This document shows, one piece after another, positions 13,780 through 15,236 of a stretch of 15,236 nucleotides of DNA. The notes beneath the pieces are model-generated. The model searched no databases. It was not told the DNA's origin and was given only the letters and a program-made list of their open reading frames with translations. Origin of the DNA: an uncultured Hyphomicrobiales bacterium. Its GTDB lineage: Bacteria > Pseudomonadota > Alphaproteobacteria > Rhizobiales > Beijerinckiaceae. Position 1 is the stretch's first letter; every line of letters begins with the position of its first letter. Location: contig CAIXDD010000430.1 in assembly GCA_903918155.1 (NCBI GenBank), positions 1 through 15,236 on the forward strand, given 5' to 3'. The position numbers and the translations under genes were made by a program.

Positions 13780-13811
13780 GCCAAAAGAAAAGGGCCGCGT
13801 CAGCGGCCCTT
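13780..13811 (-). terminator. Intrinsic terminator of the ATP synthase operon
   Basis: A perfect 9-bp stem AAGGGCCGC (13790-13798) / GCGGCCCTT (13803-13811) with a four-base loop is followed on the minus strand by TTTCTTTTGG (13789-13780). It lies about 60 bases past the atpC stop. On the plus strand only a weak T tail (GTGATTCTT) follows, but it may also stop transcripts of the coiled-coil gene, which has no other terminator. Confidence 0.9.
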
Positions 13812-13872
13812 GTGATTCTTGCGGCGGGAATCCGACGTTCTAAATGCGAGACGCCGCGCCGGGCGCGCCGGC

Positions 13873-14271
13873 TTAGAGGCCGAGCGCCGCCTTCACCTCG
13901 CGCAATTGCGCGAGTTTCTCGCCGGCTGCGCGCTTGCCCTCGTCGGACTGCGCGTCGTTGAAATCCTCTTCGGCGTTCCTGATCTCCTGCTCGATGCGCG
14001 CAAGATCAAGCTCCGCCACCGGGATCGCCTGTTCGGCCAGAATCGTCAGGCCGGCCGCGGACACGTCGACGAAGCCGCCGCGCACGAAAAGGCTCTGCTT
14101 GCCGGTCGGCGCGTCCACGTCCACGACGCCCGGCTTCAGGGTCGCCATGACGGGGGCGTGATCCTTCAGGATCGTGAACTGGCCTTCCGAGCCGGGAACG
14201 ACGACGGCCTCGACGTCGCCCGAAAACAGCAGACGCTCCGGCGAGACGAGTTCGAAGTGGAATGCGGCCAT
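13873..14271 (-). CDS. atpC: F1F0 ATP synthase epsilon subunit
   Basis: A 132-residue epsilon subunit of the F1 central stalk, coupling rotation to catalysis and restraining ATP hydrolysis. The N-terminal beta-sandwich carries FHFELVSPERLLFSGDVEAV, VPGSEGQFTILKDHAPVMATLKPG and LFVRGGFVDVSAAGLTILAE. The C-terminal two-helix part (about 88-130) is ELDLARIEQEIRNAEEDF followed by KRAAGEKLAQLREVKAAL. GGAGAG lies about seven bases before the ATG. It follows atpD by 63 bases, with a hairpin in the spacer, and is the last gene of the operon before a terminator. Confidence 0.96.
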   Translation of the reverse strand: MAAFHFELVSPERLLFSGDVEAVVVPGSEGQFTILKDHAPVMATLKPGVVDVDAPTGKQSLFVRGGFVDVSAAGLTILAEQAIPVAELDLARIEQEIRNAEEDFNDAQSDEGKRAAGEKLAQLREVKAALGL

Positions 14272-14291
14272 GATGATCTCTCCGGCGCCCG

Positions 14292-14314
14292 CCCTCTCCC
14301 GCAGCGGGAGAGGG
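14292..14314. repeat. Perfect 23-base palindrome between atpD and atpC
   Basis: The left arm CCCTCTCCCGC (14292-14302) and right arm GCGGGAGAGGG (14304-14314) are exact inverted copies around a single A. In RNA this gives a stable hairpin with a tight loop, inside the atp transcript. No T tail follows, so it is not a terminator. Similar CTCTCCCGC/GCGGGAGAG units are common dispersed intergenic repeats in alphaproteobacteria; whether this one is dispersed cannot be seen from one copy. Confidence 0.75.
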
Positions 14315-14334
14315 GCGCTCTTGCGTGAAAGGGC

Positions 14335-15236
14335 TTACGCGGCCTCGGCGGCCAGACGCTGCGCCTTCTCCATCGCCTCCTCGATCGTGCCGACCATATA
14401 GAAGGCGGCCTCGGGAAGGTGATCGTACTTGCCTTCGACCAGACCCTTGAAGCCCTTGATCGTATCGGCGAGCGAGACGAGCTTGCCCGGCGCGCCGGTG
14501 AACACTTCCGCGACGTGGAAGGGCTGCGACAGGAAGCGCTCGATCTTGCGGGCGCGGGCCACGGTCAGCTTGTCCTCTTCGGACAATTCGTCCATGCCCA
14601 GGATCGCGATGATGTCCTGCAGCGACTTGTAGCGCTGCAGCGTCTGCTGAACCTGACGCGCGATCTGGTAATGCTCTTCGCCCACGATCATCGGGGAGAG
14701 CATGCGCGAGGTGGAGTCCAGCGGGTCCACCGCCGGATAAATGCCCTTTTCCGCGATCGAGCGCGACAGAACGGTCGTCGCGTCAAGATGAGCGAAGGAG
14801 GCCGCAGGCGCCGGGTCGGTCAAGTCGTCGGCGGGCACGTAAATGGCCTGCACCGAGGTGATCGAACCCTTGGTCGTGGTGGTGATGCGCTCCTGCAGGG
14901 CGCCCATGTCGGTGGCCAGCGTCGGCTGATAGCCCACCGCCGAAGGAATGCGGCCCAGCAACGCGGACACTTCCGAACCCGCCTGGGTGAAGCGGAAAAT
15001 ATTGTCCACGAAGAAGAGCACGTCCTGGCCCTTGTCGCGGAAATCCTCGGCGACCGTGAGGCCGGTGAGCGCGACGCGGGCGCGCGCGCCCGGCGGCTCG
15101 TTCATCTGGCCATAGACCAGCGCGCATTTGGAGCCGGCGCCGCCGCCGGCCTTGTTCACGCCGCCCTCGATCATCTCATGATAGAGGTCGTTGCCTTCGC
15201 GCGTGCGCTCGCCGACGCCGGCGAACACGGAATAGC
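14335..15236 (-). CDS. atpD: F1F0 ATP synthase beta subunit, 5' part outside the window
   Basis: The C-terminal 299 residues of the catalytic beta subunit (full length about 475-480) are visible; the N-terminal barrel and P-loop lie beyond the right edge. The visible part begins YSVFAGVGERTREGNDLYHE, with the catalytic GER glutamate, then CALVYGQMNEPPGARARVAL, the Walker B strand VLFFVDNIFRFTQAGSE, the ALLGRIPSAVGYQPTLATDM segment, the DDLTDPAPAA loop (DELSEED appears later as MDELSEEDKL), and ends with MEKAQRLAAEAA. The DELSEED lever and catalytic residues are intact. The frame is open to the window end, so this is a normal gene cut by the boundary, upstream of atpC in the atpHAGDC-type operon. 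Confidence 0.97.
   Translation of the reverse strand, partial: YSVFAGVGERTREGNDLYHEMIEGGVNKAGGGAGSKCALVYGQMNEPPGARARVALTGLTVAEDFRDKGQDVLFFVDNIFRFTQAGSEVSALLGRIPSAVGYQPTLATDMGALQERITTTTKGSITSVQAIYVPADDLTDPAPAASFAHLDATTVLSRSIAEKGIYPAVDPLDSTSRMLSPMIVGEEHYQIARQVQQTLQRYKSLQDIIAILGMDELSEEDKLTVARARKIERFLSQPFHVAEVFTGAPGKLVSLADTIKGFKGLVEGKYDHLPEAAFYMVGTIEEAMEKAQRLAAEAA

Noticed and set aside
12315..13784. A 489-codon open frame on the minus strand opposite the coiled-coil gene
   Set aside because: Its composition is Leu/Arg/Gly/Ala/Gln repeats produced by reading heptad codons backwards; no ribosome binding site or domain is seen.

Overview
The window looks like ordinary core chromosome from a GC-rich alphaproteobacterium, most likely of the order Hyphomicrobiales (Rhizobiales). 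The signs are a divergent polysaccharide deacetylase followed by rppH, an ffh-rpsP-rimM cluster, a ccmC-ccmD-ccmG cytochrome c maturation block, an AzgA-type purine permease, a crescentin-like coiled-coil gene and the end of an F1 ATP synthase operon. The genus cannot be fixed from the sequence; Beijerinckiaceae/Methylocystaceae is only a guess. Base and codon use are uniform, and I see no phage, transposon, integron, CRISPR array, toxin-antitoxin pair, tRNA or rRNA.

Layout, left to right. At 2-1523 (+) are the 3' part of a divergent polysaccharide deacetylase gene and rppH. At 1530-2156 (-) is a PagL-like lipid A deacylase with a well-defined promoter/palindrome upstream. At 2428-3717 (+) is a purine permease ending in a strong terminator shared with the converging ffh-rpsP-rimM operon (6313-3796, -). 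A 324-base spacer then separates ffh from ccmC-ccmD-ccmG (6638-8147, +), which is followed by a membrane-anchored metallo-beta-lactamase-fold hydrolase (8179-9243, +). That gene converges with no spacer on an acyl-CoA synthetase (10872-9244, -). A TerC/Alx family membrane protein (11113-12102, +) and a long coiled-coil protein (12249-13709, +) follow. The right edge holds atpC and the 3' part of atpD (-), with their terminator.

Most genes are housekeeping. ffh, rpsP and rimM serve protein targeting and 30S assembly. ccmC, ccmD and ccmG handle heme delivery and apocytochrome thiol reduction. atpD and atpC encode F1 subunits. rppH starts mRNA decay. Three genes bear on the cell envelope or shape: the deacetylase, the PagL-like protein and the crescentin-like filament candidate.

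I found no convincing new multi-gene system. What merits a second look is regulatory or architectural: a 17-base palindrome inside the pagL promoter with a related motif before the coiled-coil gene, mutually exclusive hairpins in the leaders of ccmC and terC, a perfect hairpin between atpD and atpC, a ribosomal S16 with a 12-alanine tract, a Gly-Gly replacement of the usual Asp-Asp in the deacetylase, and the local absence of genes that usually accompany rimM and ccmC.
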